Below, piece after piece: positions 1 through 11,951 of a stretch of 64,000 nucleotides of DNA; positions within the stretch are counted from its first letter, which is position 1; the number at the start of each line of letters is the position of its first letter. The stretch covers positions 164,659,101 through 164,723,100 of the forward strand of contig NC_053494.1 in the NCBI RefSeq assembly GCF_905171775.1, in the 5' to 3' direction. Both the position numbers and the translations under genes were made by a program. Under the pieces are notes generated by a model. That model ran no database searches, was not told the origin of the DNA, and worked only from the letters and a program-made list of their open reading frames with translations. Origin of the DNA: Rana temporaria (taxonomy: Eukaryota; Chordata; Amphibia; Anura; Ranidae).

Positions 1-299
1 AAAGAAGTACTGTACTGTACTGTACTATAAATATAATATATAACGTATTTCAAATAAGGCTTTGGTTGTTACAGTCGTAAGGTTTAGCAAGTATCTGCAC
101 AGTTTTTCTACTGCAATTGCACTGTTGGCTGTTGGCTCAGGAATTTGAGGGTCTTCAGATCACTCTGTTAGATATTACACTGGATTTGGTCTATATCTGT
201 AATCTGAATCTTCTTTTATGTTTACATATCTCAGATGGCACTTCACCTAAAACATGCTTTTCAGAAAGTGATGTTGTGTGACTGTGGCTCTTAAATTAA

Positions 300-673
300 G
301 CAGGCCATACACGGTCGAATTTCAAACAAATTTTCTTTTTTTTTTTTGTGATCCGATGACGCCACCATTGATTTTCAAAATTCGGCCGACCAAACCTTCA
401 TGTTGCCAGGAATATTCTTTTCTCTCCGGGAATATTCTTTTCTTGCACATGCGCATTTTTTTCTATTACATTTCTCGCACAATTCTCCTATCATTCATTA
501 GAAAACCGTTTGTTTTTTAAAAAATTTCCAACATGTCGGATTACTCAAATTTGATTGCCGCACGAAAATCGGCTGTTGCTGCAGCCCACTAATGGTTCGA
601 AATTTGTGCGAAAATTCTATGATACGATTTTGGAAAGAAAATTGTTTAGAAATTCGAACCGTGTATGGCCGGC
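300..673. mobile_element. TTAA-flanked MITE (piggyBac-like ends)
   Basis: The inverted ends GCAGGCCATACACGGT and ACCGTGTATGGCCGGC lie directly inside TTAA at 296-299 and TTAA at 674-677. The interior is A/T-rich without a convincing gene. The TTAA duplication suggests mobilisation by a piggyBac-type transposase (inference). The open frame at 278-520 is a by-product. Confidence 0.7.
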
Positions 674-677
674 TTAA

Positions 678-1027
678 GTTCTAAATTTGCTGCAGGATGC
701 CATCAATTTTCCATGAATTCCCAGAAGACAGAATAAAAATGCAAAGACCCTAACAACATACTTTTAATTTTGTCTTCTTTTCCCATAGTTACAACATATT
801 TTATGAGCTATATCTGCTATTTTTAGAGTTGCAGTATCTTGCATTTTTCTAAATTTTTCAACTTTTACCTTATCGTCAGCTGAACAGGCATACAATTTGT
901 ACCTGTGGTAGTGTTGTACAACTTCTAGAAATAGCTTTTGAGTTGTCCGAATGATCCTCCCTGCTTGTCTTTTGGTCAAGTTTAGCTGGAACTAGAGTGA
1001 ACTTGTTAAGCATATGCTTAGTTGCTG
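678..1027. other. Intron sequence without recognised feature
   Basis: A/T-rich. The 71-aa - strand frame (764-979) matches no family I know. Confidence 0.6.
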
Positions 1028-1410
1028 GAAAATACAGTATTTCACAAAAGTGAGTACACCCCTCACAGCCATTAATGTCTAAACTGCTGGCAACAACAGT
1101 GAGTACACCCCTAAGTGACAATGTCCAAATTGGGCCCAAAGTGTCAATATTTTGTGTGGCCACCATTATTTTCATTACTGCCTTAACCCTCTTGGGCATG
1201 GAGTTTATCATAGTTTTACAGGTTGCCACCTGGAGTCCTCTTCCACTCCTCGATAATGACATCACGGAGATGGTGGATGTTAGAGACCTTGCATTCCTCC
1301 ACCTTCTATTTGAGGATGCCCCACAGGTGCTCAATAGGGTTTAGGTCAGGAGACATGCTTGACCAGTCCATTACCTTTACCCTCAGCTTCTTTAGCAAAA
1401 ACCCAGGGGA
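1028..1410 (-). pseudogene. Tc1/mariner transposase 3' fragment
   Basis: Read on the - strand, this stretch encodes the C-terminal DDE region of a Tc1-like transposase. At about 1364-1318 it reads SPDLNPIEHLWGILK, followed by a stop where a Lys/Arg would be expected. Further stop codons follow. The end near 1028-1065 carries the familiar Tc1-type terminal sequence (CAAAAGTGAGTACACCCCTC on +). The N-terminal half and the other terminus are absent, so this is a dead 5'-truncated copy. The 152-aa and 89-aa frames across it are shadows in other frames. Confidence 0.8.
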
Positions 1411-1424
1411 TGCCCAATGATGTG

Positions 1425-1671
1425 GACGGGTGACCCCACCCCCTCTTATGCGTCATGGGGGTTTCGTTCCTCTCTTTTCCTGCGGCTTGCCAGGTTGCGT
1501 GTTGGGTTAAGGGGCTGGTATGGATTTTTGGGGGAACAGTAACTTGCATGTTAACCTCTAACATCAACATTGTTGATTTTTCATGTTCATGTCCCATAGA
1601 CTTTAACAGTGTTTGTCTGCTCGCATGTTCTGGTGCGAACTGAACCGGGGGGGGTGTTCGGCTCATCCCTA
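1425..1671. mobile_element. Truncated copy of the TAGGGATGAGC hAT family
   Basis: The segment ends in GGTGTTCGGCTCATCCCTA, the same terminus as the complete element at 14329-16694. It shares internal words with that element (ACTTGCATRTTA, TAGACTTTAAC, GGTTCTGGTGC-like). Only the 3' part is present. Confidence 0.6.
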
Positions 1672-1689
1672 ATGTGCAAGTTCATCACT

Positions 1690-2599
1690 GGGGGGGTGGT
1701 TTACATTTTTTTGATCAACTTGTAATAGCATAGGCCATAACAGTTACTTTACTGAGAGATTTGGGTCTATTAGATCCCAAATCTCTTCTCTGCTCTTAAA
1801 AGCATCTGATCAAACCAAGATCAATTTGATCAGATGCATTCAAAGGCAAGTAACGGCCTGTTTACATTAGACCAAAGCCGACAAAATACTCATTGCTTCC
1901 AGTTTGTTAGGCCATAGAAATGATCGGGGAAGTTTTGGTCCTTGGTCATCTCTATGGTAAGCCAGTGGAATCACTGGCTTCAGCCCCAGGCTCCCCGGTG
2001 AGACAGGAAAGCCAAGAAGGTGGCGAAAGGTGCAGGGACCTTCTTCCACTGCGTGTAAAAGTGATTAAGCGGCTATTTACCCACTCAGATCACTTTCATT
2101 TCTATTCAACATTGCCAGTTGAAAGGATTAATACTGGGTTTATGACTGCAGCTACATCCATTCGGACCGTTCTCATCGGATGGACTGATCGTGTGTACGC
2201 GGCCTTAGAACTTTTCATGACCTGTTAGTTGTGTAGACTTAATTTTTAATCAGAAGCCATCAGTTTTGCACAGAATCATGGCATGGGGGTTGCAGTGTGA
2301 ATGGTGTGAACTTAACTACTAGCTCTCTCACAATTTAGCTTCCACAGGATTCTTTTTGAAGTGTAATTTGAAGGTCAGAATGATCACAATATGAAAGGAA
2401 AATCTTAAATCACATACAGATGTAACCTGTGTAACATAGTAACCTGAAATTCTGTTTTAAATGCCAGTTTTGGTGGCACCCTGAATTATTTTTTATTATG
2501 TTACTGGTTTCTGGTTGGTTGGTATAGGTTACTCTCTATGCACTAGCTTTTTACGTTACCAGTAAAGCTAATTAAAAGAAAAATGCAACTTATCAATAT
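1690..2599. other. Intron with old repeat pieces
   Basis: A palindromic stretch lies at 1758-1790 (GAGATTTGGG…CCCAAATCTC), and there is a MITE terminus at 2155-2210. Nothing else is supported. Confidence 0.5.
2155..2210. mobile_element. Terminal fragment of a Harbinger-like MITE
   Basis: GGACCGTTCTCATCGGATGG followed by CGTGTGTACGCGGCCTTAG matches the 3' end of the MITEs at 6960-7378 and 23745-24088. A similar lone terminus (CGTGTGTACCAGGCTTAG) sits at about 31676-31693. Confidence 0.55.
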
Positions 2600-2603
2600 C
2601 TAA

Positions 2604-3591
2604 TGTAGCGCCTGGTTACTTTCCAGTACCAGTGCTATGTTACATTTAGAGGGGGTCAGAGAGTTAGTTAACTCTGACAATGTTGATTTGTTCAAATTTG
2701 GGTCTCTGTCTCAGCTTTGGCTGTACTGTGATCCATTCTGTTGTTTCTGGGGTGCTGATCTCACCCCAGGTCGGCAGGTGGCAGCAGTGGAATCAAGGAT
2801 TGGGTGCTCTTGCCCAGCAGCCTATCAGGAGGGCTTGTCCTCGCTGTGCATGCTGGGAGAATTTTTTTTTAATGCTGCTGGGGTTGCGCGTGCAACGCAA
2901 GGATCCTGGCTTTGGGACCATGTTGGCCCGGAGCACTTGATCTGCCATTTGGGGACTCAGTAATGGACTGGGTCCCACCTAAGAAGGTCCTGGGTCGTCC
3001 GTCCAGTTGGAGAAGGCCATACAGTGGAGAGTCTGCCTGAGGAGTACCAAGAGAAGCTGGTGTTCCGATAGGGGCCTGACTATCCATTGGGGACCAGGGT
3101 AACCGGACACTGAAAGGCTGGATGTTGGCCGCCCATCAGTTGGTACCCTAATTCAAAACTACCTGAAGGATATCCAGGTGCCAAGTCTGCTAAGGAGGAT
3201 TATCTCCGCTGTTCATTTACCAGGAGGGTCTGTGGCAGAGACTTTTTCCTAAGGTTCGAGTGACATTCTGGCTGCCAGGACACTGAGAGAGGCCTGTCCA
3301 GGTGCACTATACCCACTCAGGCTGGAGTGGTGAAAGAGACATTACACGTGGGAGCAGGACTGTTTCCCTATTTCTGACATCTGGATCTGCTGTCTTCATT
3401 TCTTCTAAACCTCTACTCTTCACCAAATTTTATTGTTTTTACCTGGCTGGGTAATAAAGAGCACAGAAAAAGACACCTGTCGTGGACATTCTGTTACTAC
3501 AACTTTCACCAATCACCCCTAGACGTCAGAGAAACACGAGGTAACATGCCGCCCCAAAAAAAACAGCAGCTCCTTCGGGGGTAGTGCTACA
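2604..3591 (+). mobile_element. Solo LTR (988 bp) with 4-bp target duplication
   Basis: The segment starts TGTAGCGCCTGG and ends GTAGTGCTACA, with the 5'-TG…CA-3' ends of an LTR. It is flanked by CTAA at 2600-2603 and 3592-3595. An AATAAA signal lies at 3453-3458, 133 bp before the end, which sets the orientation as +. No internal retroelement sequence is attached, so this looks like an LTR-LTR recombination product. The superfamily (Gypsy or retrovirus-like) cannot be decided from the LTR alone. The 108-aa frame at 2637-2963 lies in the LTR and resembles no protein I recognise. Confidence 0.75.
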
Positions 3592-3595
3592 CTAA

Positions 3596-5110
3596 TTATG
3601 TTTTATGGAAAGTTAATAGTAACAACTCTTATTATATTACTATAAGGTCTCATGTACCTGCTGCTGGTAAACTGGCGTTTAGGAGCAGTTGGGCATTTTT
3701 TTCAACTGCTCCAGATCTCTCCTCTATGTTATCTTATCAGTACATGTACACAGGGTCGTTTATAGTCGTTTCTAGGCAGTTGAGTTTAGAGGCTTTTTTT
3801 GGAACCCCGAATCCCGTTTTAGAGGCATTTCAAGCTCTAAACGTGGTAACTCGGGTCTAGCAGCGTTTCGATTACAGAAATTTTTTTTTTAAACAAAAAT
3901 AAAAACAAATTGAAACGCTTCTAGGTGCAAACGTGAATAAACGCGGCATGTAAACGTGGCTAAACCGCTGTTTTTGGATGCTGGTTTCTAGCTATCAAGT
4001 TAATTTGTTCAGGAGAGGTTGAACAATGTTCTGTGTACATGAAGCCTAATGCAGAATTGGTAATTTCTAATTGTACTGCACTATTATTAGCATAATATGC
4101 CATTAACATGTCTATTTGTGACACTGAAATATGTAATCCATTTTTTTTACACCACAAATCTTATATTTCTCGAGGATGTTGTTATAGCTGAGTATGTCTC
4201 ATAAATGATTCACAATTCAGTTTCTGAATGCTGCTTGAGAATAAAGTATTTATCTTAAATCCTACCTGTTCAACACAATTTCCAGCTGAAGAACATCTGA
4301 TTAAACGAGTCCAGAATTGTCCATGGCGTTAAACATACGACTAAGTTAATCCTCTTTTTTTAAATATATTTGTATGGCATTAATATTTTATTTTTCTCAT
4401 TGACTGCCAAATTTAAGACATTTTTTTACAAATTACTTTTGAATAATGGCATCAATTATGTCCTACTTTAGGAATAACTTCTGCCACAGCTGAATGTGTT
4501 GTTTGTGTTCAGTTCATTCAGGCTTTTATATGGTTATTTAGGAGTCAAATAAGAACAGAAGCCTCCTGGGTATTTTTTCCAAGTTGCTGGCTGCCTGGGG
4601 TTTAACATACACCATGCTGGTATAATATATACTTTGATTCCTATTTTTTGTGAACCCCCTCCTGCAAAATATATTTACAATAATTGCAAACATTTCTTGC
4701 ACATAAAGTGCACTTATTTCTTGATGGAAGTTCTTGCTTTCCCTTTGCCCGGCATTTCTTTTTTAGAGTTTTGTTCTAAAACTTTTGCATATTTCAGTCT
4801 GTACAGTTTATTGTCAAAGAACCTTTGTGATCTAAGAGAAAAACAGATTGGTAGGTAATAGCTGTTACAGAGAACAATGATGTATGGTAACTTACGCAAA
4901 CCACTTTAAGCTTTTGATAGTTTCTGTAATGTCATTGTAATAATAAAGAAGAACTGTTTTAGTCCTACATAATAACCATTGATAAGGATAAACATACAAA
5001 ACACACATGAACATGTAAAGCTGAACTCTGGGCATAGCTCTACTCCCAACTAAGAAAAAACAAAACAAAATCTAAAAGTCCAAAATACTCACCTAACGCC
5101 AAATATGGAC
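3596..5110. other. Intron sequence; possible MITE fragment at 3660-3970
   Basis: 3670-3960 contains repeated AAACG/CGTTT words (GTAAACTGGCGTTTAGG, TGAATAAACGCGGCATG) suggesting an old TIR element without clear ends. The rest is unremarkable A/T-rich sequence. The short frames at 3960-4157 and 4634-4899 are chance. Confidence 0.45.
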
Positions 5111-5116
5111 TTTCAA

Positions 5117-5787
5117 GCAGTGGTGCCAACTGTCTGTATTTTTACTGGCAGCCAGTAAAAAAATGGCATTTTTCTCCTGCCAGGAAATGCCAGTAAGAGA
5201 AAAAGGTTGGCAGTAAAAAATATGGCTGTGACTTGTGTGTTTGGGCGGTGTAGGCGGGTCTGGTGGAGACAGTGTCTGAGCATGTGGTGCAATGTCATGG
5301 TACAAGGGAATGGCCGGAGCCTTGTGTGCGGATCTGCAGGACGGGTATAAGGCAAGCCGGGAGCGGGACTGACAGTGCTGTTTGGACTAAGGGGTCTGAA
5401 GCGACCACCTGGCATGGCGAGAGACTGTCACTGTGACTCAGGAGGGGGCGTGTCGTGTCGGTCTTCTGTCCTGCTGCACACTGCTGTCAGTATCACTGTG
5501 AGAGTCAATTGTTATGTGTGCATCACCCATTCCAATGTATTGCCCTCCAGAGTCCTGTCCCTGAGCTACTTATTTACTATATCGAAAATAAAATAAGAAA
5601 TATGCTTTTTGCCTTAACAGCACCTTAAATCACATTGCTAATTGCATATTGTACTTATTTGTAGCCTAAATACTGGAATTTGTACTTAAAATTTGTAATT
5701 TTGTAACTGCCAGTAAAAACTTTGTTGTGCCAGTAAATTGTGTGTGTCATGCCAGTAAATTTCAATCTGGTAGGTTGGCAAAACTGC
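5117..5787. mobile_element. TIR element with 6-bp target duplication
   Basis: The ends GCAGTGGTGCCAAC and GTTGGCAAAACTGC are flanked directly by TTTCAA at 5111-5116 and 5788-5793. 'Accagtaaa/ggcagtaaa' words recur near both ends. It is related in its TGCCAAC terminus and duplication length to the composite element at 18938-27051. The superfamily is uncertain. The 100-aa and 73-aa frames inside are not recognised. Confidence 0.65.
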
Positions 5788-5793
5788 TTTCAA

Positions 5794-6956
5794 GCCTCTA
5801 ATGATGAGTAAATGAAAGACATGTGTACTTACAAAGCTAATGCATATACAGTATAGAGGTGCATTAGAGTGACCTGGATCAGGTCAATTTACAGGTAGTG
5901 GATACCTACAGTTAACATTCAATCCTCCAGCTGATCTACTATATTCTCTTTGATGTAATTTATTTATTTATTTACAATGTTAATTGAAATTAAAACTAAT
6001 TTGTTCCACTTCTAAAGTATAGAACAGTAAACCAAGCATGATGGTTGGCATTCCGATAGAATGAAAGTAAATAGCATGAGAGACACCTAGTTGTGTTGAT
6101 ACCATTTGTCTAAAACTGGGTGGAAATACAAGAAAGTGACAAAAAAAATCCTTGTCCTAATGATACCAGCCCATATTAACATGGCAAATGGAGTGTGAGA
6201 ATCTCCCAGATTTCTATGTATTATAATGATTATATGACTATCAAATTACTTGCGCAAAGTAAAAGGAAAATAATAAAAAAATGAGGATCACTGCTGCTCT
6301 TACATGGTCTATGTACTCATACACCATATAGTATATTAGTTATAGTGCACTATACATATTATCACTAGCAGGTTTTTTTTCCCCTCAGAAAATAGCTGTA
6401 AAAACTCAACCACACCAACCCCCCCCCCCCTCCATCTGAACTGACTCAAATGGTGGGTGTAGCAAAATTGCACAGTGGGAGGGTCTTAAAGGGGCATTAA
6501 ATACCAGGAGTGCAGAGTTCAGCGGTGTGCTACAAGCAGAGTACAGTATTGAGTATTCAGGAGTGTGCTACATACAGAGTGTAGGATTTAGGGTACAGAT
6601 TATAGAGCTCAGGGGTGTGTTACAAACAAAGTAGAGAGTGCAGGGTTTGCCACAGGTCCTTCATCCATCTGCATCCCCCATCCACATTGCAGCTCTGACC
6701 TCTGCACACACCCCCCCTTGCTCCACTGCCCCATCTTCTCCCACACTCTTCTCCCACAAGCTCTACCATCTTCCATGTTTCTTACCTTTACAAAAAGTCT
6801 CTGGCCCGTGTGCTGAGCTTCTGTGTTTACAAGTGACAGTGGTGAGCAGGGAGAAGAGGAAGAGAGCCAGAGGTGGCAGAACTAACAAAAAAAACAAGGC
6901 TAAAAAAAAGCCCTGATTTCCAGACTTGGACAGCATGGGCAGCCAGATTTGGCCTG
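5794..6956. other. Intron sequence, no gene seen
   Basis: Contains a C-run near 6418-6430 and three loosely repeated GAGTRCAG/CAGAGT units at 6510-6640. The 92-aa frame at 6638-6916 is low complexity. Confidence 0.55.
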
Positions 6957-6959
6957 TAA

Positions 6960-7378
6960 AGCCTCGTACACACGATCAGTCCATTCGATGAGAACGGTCT
7001 GATGGACCGTTGTCATCGGTTAACCGATGAAGCTGACTGATGGTCCGTCGCGCCTACACACCATCGGTTAAAAAAACGATCGTGTCAGAACGCAGTGACG
7101 TAAAACACAACGACGTGCTGAAAAAAACGAAGTTCAATGCTTTCAAGCATGCGTCGACTTGATTCTGAGCATGCGTGGATTTTTAACCAATGGTTGTGCA
7201 TACTAACAATCGTTTCTTTCCCATCGTTTAGGAATCCATCGGTTAAATTTAAAGCAAGTTGGCTTTTTTTTAACCGATGGTTAAATAACCTATGGGGCCC
7301 ACACACGATCGGTTTTGACCTATGAAAACGGTCCATCAGACCGTTGTCCTCTGGTTAACCTATCGTGTGTACGAGGCC
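6960..7378. mobile_element. Harbinger-like MITE, copy 1
   Basis: The inverted termini AGCCTCGTACACACGATC and ATCGTGTGTACGAGGCC are flanked by TAA at 6957-6959 and 7379-7381, the TWA-type 3-bp duplication of PIF/Harbinger elements. The interior carries GACGTAAAACACAACGACG and AAGCATGCGTCGACTTGATT, which are shared with copies at 7602 and 23745. Confidence 0.75.
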
Positions 7379-7601
7379 TAAGTCGTTCCTCTTATTTTGT
7401 CCACCCTCTCTAGACTGATTTATCTCTCCATTGATGCTGACCATATCTAAGCAACACAATTACTTGTTATTACATTATTAGAGTATCTGGTACTTGTTGA
7501 AAATTAGTGATAATTTAGCGGTAGAACCTTCGGTAACAGGCCTTTCACTATGGCATGCCACAATTGGGAATGTCCATTGTTAAAAGCATTGATGCTGCTA
7601 A

Positions 7602-8023
7602 TGCTGCGTACACACGATAGGTTAGTCTGATGAAAACGGTCTGATGGACCGTTTTCATCAGACCAAACCGATCGTGTGTGGGCCCCATAGGTTATTTATC
7701 CATAGGTTAAAAAAAATTGAACTTGTTTTAAAATTATCTGATGGATACCTAACCAATAGTTAAAAAAAAACGATCGTCTGTAGGCATGTCCATCGGTTAA
7801 AAATCCACGCATGCTCAGAATCAAGTCGACGCATGCTTGGAAGCATTGAACTTCATTTTTTTCAGCACGTCGTTATGTTTTACATCACTGCGTTCTGACA
7901 CGATCGTTTTTTTAACTGGTGGTGTGTAGGCACGACTGATCATCAGTCAGCTTCATCGGATAACTGATGGAAAAATCCATCAGACCGTTTTCATCAGACT
8001 AACATATCGTGTGTACAGAGCAT
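7602..8023. mobile_element. Harbinger-like MITE, copy 2 (opposite orientation)
   Basis: The ends TGCTGCGTACACACGATAG and ATATCGTGTGTACAGAGCA enclose the same interior as copy 1, reverse-complemented (AATCAAGTCGACGCATGC). TAA precedes it and TAG follows, so the duplication is imperfect. The two copies are only 223 bp apart in inverted orientation. Confidence 0.7.
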
Positions 8024-8026
8024 TAG

Positions 8027-9424
8027 GAGTATAAGTAGTACTCTCACCACCCACGGGCCTCAGTGAGAGATCGGTCTGGCAGCCTCCTTGTATATTTTGC
8101 ATTATTTGAGCAGTCATAAGCTCTTCTAATGCTTCACCTACATACCACTGACCTGGAAGAAAATAATAAACTTTTTGTTTCATCTTTTAAACACTATGCT
8201 TTTAGTGTGTACCAGAGAAACCAAGTTGAGCAGAACCCATTAATGTCACAGTGATCAGTTACCAATGGAAATAAATAATTCATGACAAAAGGAATTAGTC
8301 TAATTAGCCGGCTGTTTGAGTCCTTTGATAAAGCCCGGCTCTAATTCCGTGAAGGGCAGGAAGTGTTGTCATCATTCAGCCCTGGGAAGATTAGCAACTA
8401 TTATGAATGAGGTTAGACACCCCAGTGAAGCCATGTGTGTCTTGGAGACAAACTTAATATGTTCCAGGGTAGGACACCGTTTGTCTCTCCAACAGATCAC
8501 GGTTCCTACAGGGCTATTGTATGTAATAACAAACAGGGATCATCGCCTCGATCATTCTCTCTCTGTCCATCATCCTGACAACTGTGAAAATACATTTGCC
8601 ATGCAAAGCAGGGGAGCAGCCTTGAATGACTACAACCAAGTGTAGCCAATGCACAAGAAATTCTTCATGTCTAAATGGCATCAGTGAATGCGGTCAAAGA
8701 AAATATTTAGGAACAAAATAGGGAAGGTATTTTAAATGACATTCCTGAGCTGCCAAACCTAAAACGTAAGAGGGAGTACATAAAGAATTGTTAATCTTCG
8801 TGTTCTCAACACAGAAAATGCTTTCTACGTGGCCATAGTTGTTAAACATATTTAACAGCAAAATGGAGCGATTAAAAAATAAAAGTAGGATTCAGAAAAT
8901 GTTGTACAGTAATCAATCACTTTGTTGTTATTAAATTATTATACAAAAAGGAAAAAACCGTAGCAGCCACTCTTTTCTAATTTTTATGACAGATCGCAGG
9001 CAGCACTTTTTGCTGCCTCCTACCAAAGTGGCATTGAGATTCCTCCAACCCCCTCTGACTGGGAGGGCAGCAACTATCCTAGTTTTTTACTATATATATT
9101 CACCACACTGGCAAAACAACAGATTAAGTAAAGTGGATCTAATCCCATATACCGTAAGCTTTTACACACATATGTAATTTGTAGTCATTTTGGATCTGCA
9201 GCTTTAATTAAAATAATACCTGATGATACTTCCTCTTAAGATCCGTTCTGTAATGGGTTGACAACACTCTGTGCCTGTCTCCCAACTGTACTCCTGTGTC
9301 ACCCTGTCACACACACACACTCCCAATATAGATCACTAGCGGCCAAGTGGCTTCACATTGCATTGTTGTCACAAAAACCCTACACTGAGCAGCCACTGTT
9401 AGAAAAATTGCATTTAGACAGAAA
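8027..9424. other. Intron sequence of balanced composition
   Basis: No repeat signature was found. 8260-8660 is less A/T-rich and could be conserved non-coding sequence. The 109-aa frame there (8316-8645) has no recognisable domain or splice context. Confidence 0.5.
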
Positions 9425-10095
9425 GGGCCAGATTCACAAAAGGGATACGACGGCGTATCTGCTGATACGCCGTCGTATCCCTGTTTCTATCTATGCGACT
9501 GATTCATAGAATCAGTTACGCATAGATATCCCTAAGATCCGACAGGTGTAATAGTTTTACACTGTCGGATCTTAGGATGCAGTACCGCGGCTGCCGCTGG
9601 GGGGAGTTTGCGTCGTAAACCAGCGTCGGGTATGCAAATTAGCAGTTACGGCGATCCACAAAACTTTTTCCCGTCGTTACATCGCCGCAAGTGTTAGTTT
9701 GCCGTTGCAAAGATAGGGTACCTTTTACAAAGTGGAAAATGACTCCACCATGCAAAAGTATACCCGTCTTTCCCGCGCCGCTTTTGAATTTTTTCACGCA
9801 AGTCTTTTTTTCACGTCGCGATTCACAAAACGTCGGCGCGTCGTAATTTCGCGCAAAGCATGTCAGGAAATTTGCGTCGGGAGCATGCGCAGTACGTCCG
9901 GCGCGGGAGCGCGCCTAATTTAAATGGTACCCGCCCCATTTGAATTGGCCCGCCTTGCGCCGGACGGATTTAGGATACACCGCCGCAAATTTACAGGTAA
10001 GTGCTTTGTGGATCGGGCACTTAGACAGAAGATTTGCGGCGGTGTAACCTAAATCGGTTACGTTACACTGCGCCCGGGCTACGTGAATCTGGCCC
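9425..10095. mobile_element. GGGCCAGATTCAC MITE, copy 1
   Basis: The ends GGGCCAGATTCAC and GTGAATCTGGCCC are perfect inverses. Just inside the left end is a hairpin, GATACGACGGCGTATC…GATACGCCGTCGTATC. The interior has a much higher CpG density than the surrounding intron. Copy 2 (62588-63235) shares long stretches such as TCCGACAGGTGTAAT and CCAGCGTCGGGTATGCAAAT. Confidence 0.75.
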
Positions 10096-11002
10096 AAAGT
10101 TGCTGAAAGAGGCTGGAGAAGATTAACAGCATTGAGATTAGAAAAAGGTGAAAACAGTATTATATTTGTTTAAATTCCAGTTGCTTATGGTTCCCACTGC
10201 TTTAGCAAACTAAATGTCATCCTTCTACCTGTTACATTCACTTTAAAGCTGAACAGACAAAGTCCACTCCCAAGTCCATCCCCACCCCCATATTGCAAAG
10301 GTTAAATACTCATTTAGTCTAGGGGTGTAGGAATAAGGTATATTAGTACCCTATTCCTGACTCCTCTGTCCATGCAACCAGTCCAACCCTTTCACCTAGG
10401 GCACTCTAAGCCGCAGTAAATACAGGATTAGGAACCTTGCACTGTACATGATGACCCCCCAGGGATGAGGCCCTGCACTTTGTGTGATGGTGCTCAGGGA
10501 CTGCCAACAAGCCCAGAGCTTTGGGAATAAGAGAACATAACTGGAACCTGCTGAACTGAGGGATGGGGTAAGTAATACACCTCATCCCAGCAATCATAGT
10601 CTAAACAAGCTCTTAACCCCTGCAGTTTTGGGGGTCCCAACTTCAAGGGTATATTTTGTCTAATTCCTGGTGTTCAGCGTTAAGGTATTTTTGTCACTAT
10701 GTGTCAAGTAGTGACTTTTCAAAATAGAGTAAGAAAATAACCTGAAGTGCTGCACACCATCAGAGCCCGCTGGTCACAGTAATTAGAGCAGCCTCAGCCT
10801 GTCTTTGTCCAGGCCACAACCCCCCATGCATTTCGCTCTGCCCACTGGGCTTAGTTATGGAAGTGGACACACTTGGGACATAACTTTGGGTAACTTTGGG
10901 GAGAATGAGTACACGCCTTGAGGCGATTAAGTTCGCATTTGTTGCGCTATACAAGTTTCTCACTCACTCACTCACTCACTCACTCACGTGTTAAATATCT
11001 CA
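10096..11002. other. Intron sequence, no gene seen
   Basis: Ordinary intron sequence ending in the TCAC microsatellite. Short frames at 10406-10597 and 10760-10963 are chance. Confidence 0.55.
10959..10987. repeat. (TCAC)n microsatellite
   Basis: About seven uninterrupted TCAC units are present. Confidence 0.95.
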
Positions 11003-11951
11003 CTACCCAGATAGCAAGGATAACTTGCCACAAATTTGTGGCAGTGGCAAATAACAAAAGAACAAAAGCTGGACAGCCGCACTCCAAAAACCCACAAAAA
11101 TCAGTATGGCCAACGTTTCGCACTGGCGTCAGTGCTTAGTCATGGCTAGCAAGGTTCACACTACAAATGAAATATATACACAAAACATACAATCATGTGA
11201 TGAAAAGCCCTGCCTACAGCAGGGAGGAATCAATTAAGTTAATCAAGCAGTAAATCAAACGGCATTTTAAACAGCTGAAATATGGGTCAAACCTCCCTCA
11301 AGTGTGTCCCTTTGTAAAAAAAAGGGGAGAAAGCGTGAAAAACACATATTGATTTGTGAAAAACCTGTGTATAAATGAAAATCAAAATGAAATGACAATG
11401 GAGATAAAAAAATATAAAAATAGAAATACCCATAAAATTACTTATAAAGTTTCTCAAAATCAGACCACAACATGTATGTATATGTATAGTCTCAATTAAA
11501 AATAAGAAATAATTATAATAATAAAGAAATTTGTGGCAGTGTTGAATTGTAAGGCTGTTAACTTGGTGCACATTTTTACTAGGAAGTTGTACATTTTCAG
11601 AGCACTTGAAGAGCAAGTTATAGTTGACATTTTATTAATATGTAGCAAATTTACATGACACGTCTCTAGCAAGAGCAAAGTTGCAGTAGTGAGTTTACAG
11701 CAAGAGCTCTGCAAGTCCACAGCATGAAAATTCAGTCACAGTGACCCCTGTGGTGGGATGACTATTGCGTGACATAACTGAACCAGAACTTGTAGCAGAC
11801 TTTCAGAATGTTTGCAAAGAAAGTTGATCTGGAGTCATGCAATGCAGACTTGCTGCAATTGTGTAACAAATTTGTGAAGCCTGGCAAGTCTAGAAAAAGC
11901 TTAGCACGTCATTTTAAAACTTGCAGCCCAATTGCTTGCTATCTGGGTAGT
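11003..11951. mobile_element. TIR element CTACCCAGATAGCAAG, interrupted
   Basis: CTACCCAGATAGCAAG at the left and CTTGCTATCTGGGTAG at the right are perfect inverted ends. A 480-bp retroelement fragment (11047-11526) is inserted in it with a 15-bp duplication. A diverged copy of its right half lies at 27190-27358, sharing AAGTTGATCTGGAGTCATGC. The 74-aa frame at 11496-11720 and the 109-aa frame at 11287-11616 cross the junction and are not genes. Confidence 0.7.
11047..11526 (-). mobile_element. Short Penelope-like terminal fragment
   Basis: The fragment is flanked by a 15-bp direct repeat AAATTTGTGGCAGTG (11032-11046 and 11527-11541). It contains GGACAGCCGCACTCC and GTTTCGCACTGGCGTCAGTG, the same module found at 30244-30562 (GGACAGCCGCACTCC). 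The rest is A-rich. On the - strand the stem-loop GCACTGACGCCAGTGC is followed by GAAAC, resembling the hammerhead-like fold of the large PLE. No coding sequence is left. Confidence 0.6.

Noticed and set aside
8316..8645. 109-aa frame in balanced-composition sequence as a possible exon
   Set aside because: No match to any dynein segment expected before exon A, and no good splice borders in frame.
10959..10987. Short tandem TCAC tract as a CRISPR or regulatory array
   Set aside because: It is a simple 4-bp microsatellite in a vertebrate intron.
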